The position numbers were made by a program, and so were the translations under genes. A DNA stretch of 64,000 bases from Candidatus Gastranaerophilales bacterium HUM_1. GTDB lineage: Bacteria; Cyanobacteriota; Vampirovibrionia; Gastranaerophilales; Gastranaerophilaceae. Positions 44,107 through 52,977 of this stretch are shown here, piece by piece. Below the pieces are notes generated by a model. That model was given only the letters and a program-made list of their open reading frames with translations, was not told the origin of the DNA and ran no database searches. Within the stretch, counting starts at the first letter, position 1, and each line of letters opens with the position of its first letter. Where the stretch lies: assembly GCA_002103105.1 (NCBI GenBank), contig DAAY01000005.1:215636-279635 (forward strand), in the 5' to 3' direction.

Positions 44107-45800
44107 CTTCTTTGTAATTTTTGAGCTCTCATTTGACGTCTGTTAACCGGTTGAGCACCTTGTTTTTGTTTTGATTGTTCAATCATTTGACCAGCATTCA
44201 TAAGAGCGGTACCTAATTGTCTTGCATCATCAAAAGTAAATTTTCTAAGAGCTTTTGAACCTGTTTTTGCAACATCTTTTGCTGTATCTTTAGCGACATC
44301 TTTAGCACCTTCTGTTGCGGCATCTTTTGCTCCATTTGCAGCTTCCTTAGCTCCTTCGGCAGCTTTGTTAGCTCCGTTTGCAGCTTGGTCTGCAGTTTTT
44401 GTAGCAGTTTTTGAAGCTGCCCCCATAGATTTATTTAATTGTTGAGTTCCTTTAACAGCTGAAGCTCCTGACAAAATTGCAGAACCAACTGACATAAATG
44501 CTTGACCAATATTACCTTGGGCAAATTGAACTGTTGCTTTTGTAACATTAGCAGCACATTTAGTATAGTTACCAACGGTTTCAGTAACAGTACCAACAGT
44601 TTCAACGACTCTACCCGCAGCAGCTGTTGGAGCCCACGCTTGCATTGCTCTACCAGCATATTGTGTAATTTGACCAGCAGTAACAGTATAAGAACCAATT
44701 TGATCAACTTTGTTTGCAACATTTAATACTTTATTTGATTCTTGTTGATTAGCTTGAATGGTTTGTTTATTTTGAGCTTGAGTTGTTTTAAATCTTTTTG
44801 ATGTTCTTGTTAATGTTCTAATTTGTTTATTAGATTTTGTTCTAATTTTATTTAAAGATTTTGTTCCAGATTTAATATCTTTTTGGATAGTTCCAATATT
44901 GCCAGTGAATGATTGAATTTTTTGTTGAGCTTCAGATTTTTCAGATTGAGATGCAGAATCAGAAGAAGCTACAGCTGATAATTGCTCAATTTGAGAATTG
45001 ATATTTTCCATTTCAGCTGCTTTTTTCTCTATTTTTGCAGATTCTTTTTCCATTTGCTTTTCATTTTTTGAAATCTCTCTTTGAGCAGTTTTCATATTTT
45101 TATTTAATTTCTTTTCATCGCTCTTCATTTTTGAATCTAAAGATTTCATTTTTGAAGCAGATTGATTCATTTTAGAAGTGCCTTGTTCTGCTCGTGAAGC
45201 AGCAGAACTAGATTGAGAAGCAGATGTTTGAGCATCAGTTTTTGAAGATTCTCCGTCTTTTTTATTTGATTCTTGAGCAGCTTCGTCTTTTTTTGTTTCG
45301 CCAGCATTTCTCTTTGTAATCTCAGATTTTACTTTAGATAATTTCTTTTCAACATCATTTTGGAAAAATCTAGGAATATTAGAATTTTTTAAATCTGTTA
45401 ATTCTGATTTTAATTGTTTCAATTCAGTTTCAGAAACAGAAGTTAAGTTATCAAAATCATAATTAGATAAATCTAAATTTTCGCTACAATCAGAAGAAGT
45501 TGAACCTTGAGCTTTTGTAGAAGCAGAAGTTGAAGAAGTAGCAGAAACATTAGAAATAGATTTTGCAACATTTGCAGATTGAACATTTCCAATTGTTCTT
45601 GCTTGAACATTATTATTTGTTGAAGCAACATTAGATTTATTGTTAGAAGTTGAGCTTACAGTTTTTGCAAAAATTGAACCTTCTTTTGTCATACGAGCGT
45701 CAACTTTTTTAGACATACCAACATTAGCACCCTTGTTGCTTTTCATCAACTTGAGTAGCTTTTGAATGTCTGTATTTTGATTTACGCCGTTAATGCTCAC
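44094..45800 (-). CDS. Low-complexity coiled-coil protein with amphipathic Ala/Lys repeats
   Basis: This 568-residue protein has no signal peptide and is very rich in Ser, Ala, Lys, Gln and Thr. Residues about 205-345 form a long coiled coil (KMKSLDSKMKSDEKKLNKNMKTAQREI...). Residues about 370-455 are a hydrophobic Gly/Ala-rich block (AGRAMQAWAPTAAAGRVVETVGTV...GQAFMSVGSAILSGAS). A late-embryogenesis-like tract of AA(N/E)GAK(D/E)AA repeats follows. It resembles effector or structural proteins of this lineage, but no family is recognised. The start codon is GTG, supported by GGAGAG seven bases ahead. Its last codons double as a terminator arm. Confidence 0.8.
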   Translation of the reverse strand: MSINGVNQNTDIQKLLKLMKSNKGANVGMSKKVDARMTKEGSIFAKTVSSTSNNKSNVASTNNNVQARTIGNVQSANVAKSISNVSATSSTSASTKAQGSTSSDCSENLDLSNYDFDNLTSVSETELKQLKSELTDLKNSNIPRFFQNDVEKKLSKVKSEITKRNAGETKKDEAAQESNKKDGESSKTDAQTSASQSSSAASRAEQGTSKMNQSASKMKSLDSKMKSDEKKLNKNMKTAQREISKNEKQMEKESAKIEKKAAEMENINSQIEQLSAVASSDSASQSEKSEAQQKIQSFTGNIGTIQKDIKSGTKSLNKIRTKSNKQIRTLTRTSKRFKTTQAQNKQTIQANQQESNKVLNVANKVDQIGSYTVTAGQITQYAGRAMQAWAPTAAAGRVVETVGTVTETVGNYTKCAANVTKATVQFAQGNIGQAFMSVGSAILSGASAVKGTQQLNKSMGAASKTATKTADQAANGANKAAEGAKEAANGAKDAATEGAKDVAKDTAKDVAKTGSKALRKFTFDDARQLGTALMNAGQMIEQSKQKQGAQPVNRRQMRAQKLQRRRVV

Positions 45801-45888
45801 TTTAAGCTCTCCAATATATAACTCTCTTATATATATAAAAACTTTTAAAATCGCCCAATTTCAGTAGTTCTCGTTTTGTTTACAATTG

Positions 45889-45916
45889 TTTACATTAAGT
45901 AAAATAAATGTATAAT
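45889..45916 (+). promoter_or_regulatory. Promoter of fabI
   Basis: TTTACA and TATAAT are separated by 16 bases, giving a leader of about 60 bases with AGGGAG close to the start codon. Confidence 0.7.
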
Positions 45917-45983
45917 TTGCTTTCGCAGTTTATTTTTGATAAAATTAAGGGGTAGTTTTATAAGAAATTAGGGAGAATTTAAT

Positions 45984-46793
45984 ATGGATCTTATGAAGGG
46001 TAAAAAAGGTGTAATTTTCGGAGTTTCAAATACTCACGGAATCGCTTATGGTATTGCTAAACAACTTCACGATGCAGGAGCTGAAATTGCATTCACTTAT
46101 GCTGGAGAAGCGATGGAAAAAAGAGTTAAACCAATCGCTGAAAGCATGGGTGCTAAAATCATCATGAGTTGTGATGTAACAAAAGAAGAAGAAGTAAAAG
46201 CTGTTTTTGAAGAATGCGAAAAAGTTTATGGAAAATTAGATTTCGTTGTTCATGCGGTTGCTTTTGCGAAAAAAGAAGATTTGATGGGAAGATTTGTTGA
46301 AACTTCTCAAGATGGATGGAACACTGCATTAGGCGTAAGTGCTTATTCTCTTGTTACAATCTGTCGTAACGCAGAACCAGTTATGAATGAAGGCGGATCA
46401 ATTTTCGCATTAACATACCTTGGTTCAATTCTTTCTGTTCCAAGCTACAACGTAATGGGCGTAGCTAAAGCAGCTTTAGAATCAGCAATGAGATTCTTAG
46501 CAGTTGACTTAGGTAAAAAAGGTATCCGTGTTAACTGTATCTCTGCTGGACCAGTTAAAACATTAGCTTCTATGGGTATCAGCGGATTTTCAAAAATGTT
46601 AAAAGCCGCAGTTGCTAGAGCTCCTCTAGGAAGAAATGTTGCACTAGACGAAGTTGGTAAAACAGGTTTGTTCCTAGCATCTGACTTATCTACTGGTACA
46701 ACTGGTGAAGTTATTTATGTTGACTGTGGTTGTCACTCTGCATACGCTTCAGCAGAAGAAATGGATATTTTAGCTAATAACATTGAGTTATAA
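45984..46793 (+). CDS. fabI: Enoyl-[acyl-carrier-protein] reductase FabI
   Basis: This 269-residue NADH-dependent enzyme catalyses the last step of each fatty-acid elongation cycle. It has the FabI form of the nucleotide site (GVSNTHGIAYGIA), Y145 in TYLGS, and the catalytic pair Y155-x6-K162 (SYNVMGVAK). PVKTLAS matches the substrate-loop region. This form is the target of triclosan-type inhibitors. It is a single-gene unit with a good ribosome site and its own terminator. Confidence 0.96.
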   Translation: MDLMKGKKGVIFGVSNTHGIAYGIAKQLHDAGAEIAFTYAGEAMEKRVKPIAESMGAKIIMSCDVTKEEEVKAVFEECEKVYGKLDFVVHAVAFAKKEDLMGRFVETSQDGWNTALGVSAYSLVTICRNAEPVMNEGGSIFALTYLGSILSVPSYNVMGVAKAALESAMRFLAVDLGKKGIRVNCISAGPVKTLASMGISGFSKMLKAAVARAPLGRNVALDEVGKTGLFLASDLSTGTTGEVIYVDCGCHSAYASAEEMDILANNIEL

Positions 46794-46810
46794 GCCAAAA
46801 ACAAACAACT

Positions 46811-46843
46811 AAAAAGAACCGAGATTAAATCTCGGTTCTTTTT
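46811..46843. terminator. Terminator between fabI and ribF
   Basis: AAAAAGAACCGAGATT / AATCTCGGTTCTTTTT is a strong bidirectional hairpin between convergent genes. Confidence 0.9.
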
Positions 46844-46878
46844 ATATATGTAAAATTATTATTTCAAACCTTATAAAC

Positions 46879-47775
46879 TTATAAAGATTGAAGATCCAAG
46901 TCAATCTGAGTTTTCAATTCATCCAAATTAGAAAATTTAATTTCTGGCCTAATAAATCTACCAAAACTTACTTTAATATCTGAATCATACAAATTTCCTT
47001 TAAAATTTAAAATATAAGTTTCTAGAGTACAAATGCCAGAATTTGAAACAGTTGGAGAAACCCCGAAATTTGCCAAACCCTTATAAGTTTGGGTATCCCC
47101 AATATTAACCTCAACCTCATAAACACCATGAGGTGGTTCAACAATATCTAACGGGTAAATTATATTGGCAGTTGGATAACCAATAGTCGCACCAAGTTCT
47201 TTACCCTTAATAACAGTACCAGAAACCGCAAATTTACGACCTAACATAGTATCTGCCATAAATACAGAACCAGATTTTATAAACTGTCTAATTGCAGTAC
47301 TGCTAATTACATCTCCATAAATTGATTGAGGAGGAGTTGCAAAATAGATATAGTCAAACTTTTCTTGACAATCAGATAAAAACATTACATTACCAGATTT
47401 ATCAACACCAAATTTATGGTTAAAACCAGTAGAAATTGCCTTTGGAGAAAAATATTTAACTAAAACTTCTTCCAAATACTGCATTGGAGTCATAGTACAA
47501 ACTTTAGCAAAATCAAGTTCTATCAAATAATCAACACCTAATTCCTCTATATATTTATACTTATCTTCCAAAGTCAAAATATATTTAGGTGAAACTCCTT
47601 TGAAATAGCAATAAGGATGTTCCTTAAAAGTAACAACCGCAGATTTGCAATTATTTTCACGAGCAAAATCAACAGCACAATTTATAACGGCTTGATGACC
47701 TAAATGTACACCATCAAAAAAGCCAAGTGCTAATGATAAATTCGGAATTTCTCTAAGTTCTCTTACTATCTCCAT
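46879..47775 (-). CDS. ribF: Bifunctional riboflavin kinase/FAD synthetase
   Basis: This 298-residue protein makes FMN and then FAD. The N-terminal nucleotidyltransferase domain has LGFFDGVHLGH and, later, the SSTAIR motif. The C-terminal flavokinase domain has GYPTANI, the PTAN magnesium/ATP site, and NFGVSPTV. The length and domain order are normal. A TTTACA-16-TATAAT promoter ends six bases before the ATG and no ribosome site is seen, so this is a good leaderless candidate. Confidence 0.96.
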   Translation of the reverse strand: MEIVRELREIPNLSLALGFFDGVHLGHQAVINCAVDFARENNCKSAVVTFKEHPYCYFKGVSPKYILTLEDKYKYIEELGVDYLIELDFAKVCTMTPMQYLEEVLVKYFSPKAISTGFNHKFGVDKSGNVMFLSDCQEKFDYIYFATPPQSIYGDVISSTAIRQFIKSGSVFMADTMLGRKFAVSGTVIKGKELGATIGYPTANIIYPLDIVEPPHGVYEVEVNIGDTQTYKGLANFGVSPTVSNSGICTLETYILNFKGNLYDSDIKVSFGRFIRPEIKFSNLDELKTQIDLDLQSL

Positions 47776-47781
47776 ACTATA

Positions 47782-47809
47782 ATTATATCCTAAAAATGTA
47801 AAATGTAAA
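47782..47809 (-). promoter_or_regulatory. Leaderless promoter of ribF
   Basis: TTTACA and TATAAT are separated by 16 bases on the minus strand. The -10 box ends exactly six bases before the ATG. Confidence 0.65.
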
Positions 47810-47830
47810 AAATATTACTTTTATTAAGTT

Positions 47831-49111
47831 TTAATTAAATAAAATTCCAACAATACAAGCCGACATATAACAAGTTAAAGTACCACATATCAAAGCCCTT
47901 AAGCCCAATCTTGCCAAGTTCTTTCTTTGATTTGGAGCAAGTTCCCCAATACCTCCAAGTAATATTGCAATTGAACCAAAGTTACCAAAACTACAAAGTG
48001 CAAAACTTGCAATCAAGAATGATTTAGGGGACAAATGCAACGCAGGATTAGTCAAATCCAAATACGCAACCATTTCATTTAAAACCAACTTTGTACCCAT
48101 TAAACCACCAACAGTAGTTGCTTCATGAAGTGGAACACCCATCAACAACGCAAAAAGTGCAAATATCTTACCTAATATCATATTCATTGAAAGATGAGTT
48201 AAATCCATACCAATAGCTGTTAAATTAAAATGGAATAATTTAACAACTAAAGTTCCAAAACCTGCCAAAATCCAATCAATCATTGCAACTAAGGCAACTA
48301 AAGCCAAAATCATTGCAACAACATTTATAGCAACCTTCATACCTTCAGATGCTCCTGAAGAAATTGCATCAAATATATTAGCATGCGTTCTATGACGCTT
48401 ACTTACAGAAATCTTAAAATCTTTGCTTGTTTCTGGAATTCCAGTTTCAGGGTAAACAATTTTTGAAATAACCAAAGCTCCAGGAGCAGCCATAATAGAA
48501 GAAGCTAAAATATATTCAGCAGGAATACCCATACCGATATATATTGGCATTATTGAACCTGAAATACATGCCATACTTCCAGTCATAGAAGCCAAAAGCT
48601 CAGATCTAGTCAAATTAGCCAAATATGGTTTAATCATAATTTGAGCAACAATTTGCCCAACAAAAGAACTTGCAACATTAGAAAGAGCCTCTGCTCCACT
48701 CACGTCGAGTAATTTATTCATCCCTTTACCCAATACCGCAACAATACGTTGCATAATACCATAATGATATAAAAGATTAACCAATATCATCATAAACACC
48801 ATTGAACAAATCAATTGAAGTGCAAATATTGAACCTCCAGGGAAAACATGCGTAAAGTTTTGGCTCATCAATCCGCCAAAAACAAATTCTCCACCTTGTT
48901 TTGCAAAAACCAAAAGTTTTTGAATAAATAAACCTATTGCCATAAACATTTTTTGTCCAAAAGGAACTTTAAATACAAAAATCGCAAGAAGAACTTGTAA
49001 TAAAAAACCCATTCCAATTGTTTTATAATTAATAGCTTTTCTATTATTAGACATTAAATATGCTAAACCAAATATAAAAATTATCCCAAGAATTCCAATA
49101 AATCTACTCAT
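47831..49111 (-). CDS. nupC: Concentrative nucleoside transporter (NupC/CNT family)
   Basis: This 426-residue inner-membrane protein has eight to ten hydrophobic segments and the CNT signatures: AMVFMMIL-type helix, QIVAQIMIKPYLANLTRSELLASMTGSMACISGSI, and the C-terminal NFGSIAILLGGIGELAP. It imports nucleosides with a cation. In an anaerobic gut-type organism it points to scavenging of host or community nucleosides. It lies between ribF and a TPR gene on the same strand, with a hairpin separating it from the TPR gene. Confidence 0.94.
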   Translation of the reverse strand: MSRFIGILGIIFIFGLAYLMSNNRKAINYKTIGMGFLLQVLLAIFVFKVPFGQKMFMAIGLFIQKLLVFAKQGGEFVFGGLMSQNFTHVFPGGSIFALQLICSMVFMMILVNLLYHYGIMQRIVAVLGKGMNKLLDVSGAEALSNVASSFVGQIVAQIMIKPYLANLTRSELLASMTGSMACISGSIMPIYIGMGIPAEYILASSIMAAPGALVISKIVYPETGIPETSKDFKISVSKRHRTHANIFDAISSGASEGMKVAINVVAMILALVALVAMIDWILAGFGTLVVKLFHFNLTAIGMDLTHLSMNMILGKIFALFALLMGVPLHEATTVGGLMGTKLVLNEMVAYLDLTNPALHLSPKSFLIASFALCSFGNFGSIAILLGGIGELAPNQRKNLARLGLRALICGTLTCYMSACIVGILFN

Positions 49112-49145
49112 ATTACCCTCAAAACTACTTCCTTATTCATTATAC

Positions 49146-49176
49146 AAAAAAAGAAGCCTACTTAGACTTCTTTTTG
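49146..49176 (-). terminator. Terminator of the TPR gene
   Basis: AAAAAGAAG / CTTCTTTTT with a ten-base loop stands between the TPR gene end and nupC start. Confidence 0.7.
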
Positions 49177-49203
49177 TAAAAATGTGATAAAAGTTAACGC
49201 AAA

Positions 49204-50613
49204 TTAACCCTTATTGAAAAAGCCCATGATTTTATCTAATAAGCCAACTGACTCATCAACATTTGAAGCACCATGAGATTCTAATTTTTCTAACTTACTT
49301 TTAAGCAATTGAGTTTCCGCAGGGTCAGTAATTAGCTCTAAACACTTGTTATAAGCAGAAACAGCACCGTCAAAATCTTTGATTTTTTCGCAAGCTTTAG
49401 CGAGTTCCTTAAGAGCTTGAATATCTTTGGAATCTGCTTCAACAATTTTTTCTAAATATTTAACTTGCATTCTATAATCGCCAATACCTTCTCTAAATTT
49501 AGCTAATTTTCTTAGAGCCTCTTTATTTGTTGGGTCTAATTTAGCTATTTTTTCATAATATTCAGCAGCATGATTTGTTTCACCTGACTCTGTCAACAAA
49601 CCCGCCAATAGGAATAACAAATCAATATCATCGTCCTTCAATTGAACAGCATTTAAAAATTCATTCACCGCAATATCAGTATTTTTTCTAAGCATGTTAT
49701 ACTTGCCCCAGTTAACATGAGCGTTATATTCATCACCCTCTTCATCATAGACCAATGCTCTCATCTGAAATGTTAATGGTGAATTTGGCGATAGTTTATT
49801 ATACTCATCAATATACTCTAAAGCCTTTTTAAAATCTTTTGCAGAATAGCAATACTGAGCTTGAAGAGTGAAATATCTTGGAGATTTTTTAAATTCATCT
49901 GGTAAAGAATTTAATTTTGCATAAGCTTCATCGATTTGCCCCAATTCCAACATACATTGAATTTTTAAAAGTTCATCTTTTGTATATTTTATTGCACTTG
50001 CAGCATCGCCACTTTTTAGATAGACCGCAGCTAAGCCTTCATTTATTCTATCAGTATCAAAACCTTTTTGTTTTGCCCGTTGAAGAGCATCAATTGCACT
50101 CGGATATGCTTCATCTTTCATGTAAAGATCGGCTAATTGCAAGAAAATCTCTTCATGCAAATTATCATATTCTAAAATAACATTATATTCGTCAATTGCC
50201 TTTAAATCTTTTCCCTGTTGACGGTATAAATTAGCAAGTGTTAATCTTGTCATTATAATTTGAGTTTCATCTGATGCAACAGCTAACGCCTTTTTAAAAT
50301 CATTTACAGCAAACTCTAATTTGCCTTCAAGCGAATTTTTATTACCTCGATAAATATAATATTTATATTTATCAGTATTTTCATAAATTGAAATCAATTG
50401 TTCATATGCAAGAGGATTAGCAACATCACGTTTTAAAATTTCATGATAGTACCAAGCCGCTTCTTCTGGCTTTTCAAGGATTAAAGATAAATGCCCCAAA
50501 CGTTCCATCAAACCCAAATCTTCAGGATTTTGGTCAAATTCTTTTTTATATTCACGGTATGCATCTTCATACTGTTCATTTGCTTCAAATTGTTCAGCCA
50601 ATTGTAAACTCAT
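49204..50613 (-). CDS. Tetratricopeptide-repeat protein
   Basis: This 469-residue soluble protein consists of about ten TPR helix pairs (for example AWYYHEILKRDVANPLAYEQL, AIDALQRAKQKGF, ALEYIDEYNKLSPNSPLTFQ, AAEYYEKIAKLDPTNKEALRKLAKF). TPR arrays mediate protein-protein contacts. The N-terminus has no signal peptide, so it probably acts in the cytosol. The partner is unknown. AGGAG nine bases upstream supports the start. The neighbouring gene pth lies 67 bases upstream on the same strand. Confidence 0.9.
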   Translation of the reverse strand: MSLQLAEQFEANEQYEDAYREYKKEFDQNPEDLGLMERLGHLSLILEKPEEAAWYYHEILKRDVANPLAYEQLISIYENTDKYKYYIYRGNKNSLEGKLEFAVNDFKKALAVASDETQIIMTRLTLANLYRQQGKDLKAIDEYNVILEYDNLHEEIFLQLADLYMKDEAYPSAIDALQRAKQKGFDTDRINEGLAAVYLKSGDAASAIKYTKDELLKIQCMLELGQIDEAYAKLNSLPDEFKKSPRYFTLQAQYCYSAKDFKKALEYIDEYNKLSPNSPLTFQMRALVYDEEGDEYNAHVNWGKYNMLRKNTDIAVNEFLNAVQLKDDDIDLLFLLAGLLTESGETNHAAEYYEKIAKLDPTNKEALRKLAKFREGIGDYRMQVKYLEKIVEADSKDIQALKELAKACEKIKDFDGAVSAYNKCLELITDPAETQLLKSKLEKLESHGASNVDESVGLLDKIMGFFNKG

Positions 50614-50680
50614 TAGTAATAACTCCTATTTTAATACTTACGCTTAAGTATTATAGCATTAAACGGGAGATTATTCAAAT

Positions 50681-51238
50681 CTAGTTATAGGTATTCTGGG
50701 CTTTTTGCATCCCATTTTCAAAATAATATTGAACACCTTCAATAGATTTTTTCAAAACAGGTTTAAGAGTTTCTAACTGATCCTTATAAAAATTTTGTAA
50801 AACAAAATTTTCCGCAGGTATAGGAGGCTGAGGCCCAATACCAACTTTCAATCTTGCAAAATTTGAAGTTCCAAGATGTTTGATAATAGATTTAATTCCA
50901 TTATGCCCCCCATCAGAACCACTTGGACGAAAACGAATTGTCCCAAGCTCTAAAGATAAATCATCGTAAACAATAATAACATCACTAATATCGATTTTGT
51001 AATAATTGATTACTGCAATAACCGCCTCGCCTGATAAATTCATAAACGTTGTCGGTTTAATAAGCATTATATCTTCCATTCCAGACTTATATTTAGCAAT
51101 AAAGCACTTGAGCTTTTTATCTTCCTTAAACGTAACATCATTCATTATTGCCCACTTATCAACAACCATAAACCCTACGTTGTGACGAGTAAAACAATAT
51201 TTTTCTCCTACATTTCCTAGTCCTACAACTAATTTCAT
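50681..51238 (-). CDS. pth: Peptidyl-tRNA hydrolase
   Basis: This 185-residue enzyme releases tRNA from peptidyl-tRNAs that drop off the ribosome. The active site is visible: N8 (GLGNVG), catalytic H19 (FTRHNVGF), the FMNLSGEA and YDDLSLE segments with the catalytic Asp, and GGHNGIKSI. The length is normal. AAGGAT precedes the ATG. Confidence 0.96.
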   Translation of the reverse strand: MKLVVGLGNVGEKYCFTRHNVGFMVVDKWAIMNDVTFKEDKKLKCFIAKYKSGMEDIMLIKPTTFMNLSGEAVIAVINYYKIDISDVIIVYDDLSLELGTIRFRPSGSDGGHNGIKSIIKHLGTSNFARLKVGIGPQPPIPAENFVLQNFYKDQLETLKPVLKKSIEGVQYYFENGMQKAQNTYN

Positions 51239-51380
51239 TATCCTTAATCCTTTAATATCTTCTAATAATTCTCTTTTAGTATTTTAACGTAAATAAATAT
51301 TACCGTAATGATATAGCAAGTATAAGCTTAACAAAAAGATAAATAAAAAATAAATTAAGAAAAAACATGAGGTATAAACT

Positions 51381-51941
51381 ATGAAAAAAGAATTAACAAA
51401 CGAAAAAAGTTCACAAAAGGTCGCTAAATTTTTAGATAAAAATGGACTTCATAAAAAAGATTTTGCCGAAATGATTGGAGTAACCCTCTCATACGTCTAT
51501 AATTTGATTGATGAAACAATTCCATTTTCTACAAGAAGTACAACTTTAGAAAGAATTGCAACAGTCATGGACATAAGCCCAGAAGAATTTGAAGAATACA
51601 AAATTCCACAAGAACCCCTGCTTCAAGATGAAACTATCGAATTATTAAAAAGCATGCTACATGAGAAAAAAATGAGTGTCATCAATTTTCTTAAAGCATT
51701 TCCGAGAAAGAAAAGAATTGATATCGTCGATATGCTCAGAGGAGCCTATCCAATCCCCATTGATTTTAAAGAACTACAAATGATTGGGAAAATTTTAGAT
51801 TTAGACAACAATGACATTTACAATATTTGGGAAGATAGGATAAAACAAGTTCTAGAAACAAATGGAATGGACTTGAATAATAACGCAGCACTACTCAATT
51901 CAATGCTTGAATGTGCAAGAAAATATATCAATCTAGAATAA
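51381..51941 (+). CDS. XRE-type DNA-binding protein with a second HTH-like half
   Basis: This 186-residue protein has an N-terminal lambda-repressor-like helix-turn-helix (NGLHKKDFAEMIGVTLSYVYNLIDETIP...RIATVMDISPEEF). The C-terminal part repeats the pattern (MSVINFLKAFPRKKRIDIVDML...LQMIGKILDLDNNDIYNIWED), so it may be an internal duplication with two DNA-contact modules. It probably regulates transcription. Its targets are unknown. GAGGT precedes the start. It is divergent from pth and has its own terminator. Confidence 0.85.
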   Translation: MKKELTNEKSSQKVAKFLDKNGLHKKDFAEMIGVTLSYVYNLIDETIPFSTRSTTLERIATVMDISPEEFEEYKIPQEPLLQDETIELLKSMLHEKKMSVINFLKAFPRKKRIDIVDMLRGAYPIPIDFKELQMIGKILDLDNNDIYNIWEDRIKQVLETNGMDLNNNAALLNSMLECARKYINLE

Positions 51942-51952
51942 AAAACAAGTCT

Positions 51953-51982
51953 AAAAACTCTCCTATACTGGGGAGTTTTTTA
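51953..51982 (+). terminator. Terminator of the XRE-type regulator
   Basis: AAAACTCTCC / GGGGAGTTTT hairpin with a T-run, ten bases after the stop. Confidence 0.85.
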
Positions 51983-52112
51983 TTTATAAAAAGAGAATTT
52001 TTATGTTTTATAAAAAAATAAGAAAAAACAGTTGACAATAAAAAATGTTCTTGCTAAGATGAATACACACGGTGATTGAACCGTTAGCCAAGGAAATATG
52101 AATAGTTGATAT

Positions 52113-52185
52113 GCGCTTGTAGCTCAGCAGGTAGAGCACTCCCCTTTTAAGGGATAGGTCACGCGTTCGAATCGCGTCAAGCGCA
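52113..52185 (+). tRNA. tRNA-Lys (anticodon TTT)
   Basis: The acceptor stem GCGCTTG pairs with CAAGCGC and the discriminator base is A. D-arm (GCTC...GAGC), anticodon loop CTTTTAA and T-arm (ACGCG-TTCGAAT-CGCGT) are normal. The anticodon TTT reads Lys AAA/AAG. The CCA end is not encoded, unlike the tRNA-Leu in this window. A single mismatch closes the anticodon stem. Confidence 0.93.
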
Positions 52186-52211
52186 TATTTTTTATGGATA
52201 AAAATATGTAA

Positions 52212-52246
52212 TAAAAAAAGAGGATATTTAAAACCTCTTTTTTTAA
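52212..52246. terminator. Bidirectional terminator after tRNA-Lys
   Basis: AAAAAAAGAGG / CCTCTTTTTTT hairpin between tRNA-Lys and the convergent metallophosphatase gene. Confidence 0.85.
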
Positions 52247-52254
52247 TGTTTTAT

Positions 52255-52887
52255 CTACATTCCAGAATTAACAAAATGTTCAACACCATTCTCAATAACA
52301 ACAGCCGTTAAAGGTGCATCTTTAAATTTTCCACAACCAGTATCAATACAAATTTTATCGTCTTGAATTTGAGGCTCATTAAATTCAGTATGACCAAAAA
52401 TAATTTTATATGGCAAATGGTGTTTCTTCTTATAAAATTCTGTACGAATATACACCATATCCTCTTCTGATTGTTGTTCTAAAGGAACACCAATTCTAAC
52501 GCCAGCGTGAATAAACATATAACCATTTTGAATATGATAAAATTTTAGATTATTAAAAAAATCTCCATGAATTTTCATTATATTGTCAAAACTTCCATAA
52601 CTTTTGACAGTAGCATCTCCACCATAATTCCAGAACAAATAATTATAGTAATCATCAGACTTGGCATGTAACATTGCATATTCATGAGAGCCAATTAAAT
52701 AAACACAATTACACTCATCTTCAAGCTCAATAAGTTTATCAACAACCTCTCTTGATTTCGGACCTCTATCAATGTAATCACCCATGAATACAATTGTATC
52801 TTCCTTTTGAGGTGCAATATTATCTATAACAGCACAAAGCTTTTCATACTCTCCGTGAATATCTGATATTCCAATAAGACGTTCCAT
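52255..52887 (-). CDS. Calcineurin-like metallophosphatase (PrpA/ApaH-type)
   Basis: From the chosen ATG the protein has 210 residues. The PPP-family signatures are visible: GISDIHGEY, VFMGDYIDRGPKS, LIGSHEY (in place of GNHE), HAG and FGHTEF. Relatives remove phosphate from Ser/Thr/Tyr residues or cleave diadenosine tetraphosphate. A longer frame starts 18 codons upstream, but MERLIGISDIHGE is the normal family start. TATACT ends 11 bases upstream of this ATG, giving a leader of only a few bases. Confidence 0.88.
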   Translation of the reverse strand: MERLIGISDIHGEYEKLCAVIDNIAPQKEDTIVFMGDYIDRGPKSREVVDKLIELEDECNCVYLIGSHEYAMLHAKSDDYYNYLFWNYGGDATVKSYGSFDNIMKIHGDFFNNLKFYHIQNGYMFIHAGVRIGVPLEQQSEEDMVYIRTEFYKKKHHLPYKIIFGHTEFNEPQIQDDKICIDTGCGKFKDAPLTAVVIENGVEHFVNSGM

Positions 52888-52965
52888 AACTACACGGTAG
52901 TATAAAAACAAATTGTTTTCAAATGAAACAGAGGGTAACAAAATAGACTTTTTTAAGTTTTGAGA

Positions 52966-52971
52966 TATAAT
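52966..52971 (+). promoter_or_regulatory. -10 box of a probable leaderless promoter for the exported protein at 52978
   Basis: A perfect TATAAT lies exactly six bases before the ATG. TAGACT stands 16 bases further upstream. Confidence 0.55.
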
Positions 52972-52977
52972 AATAAA

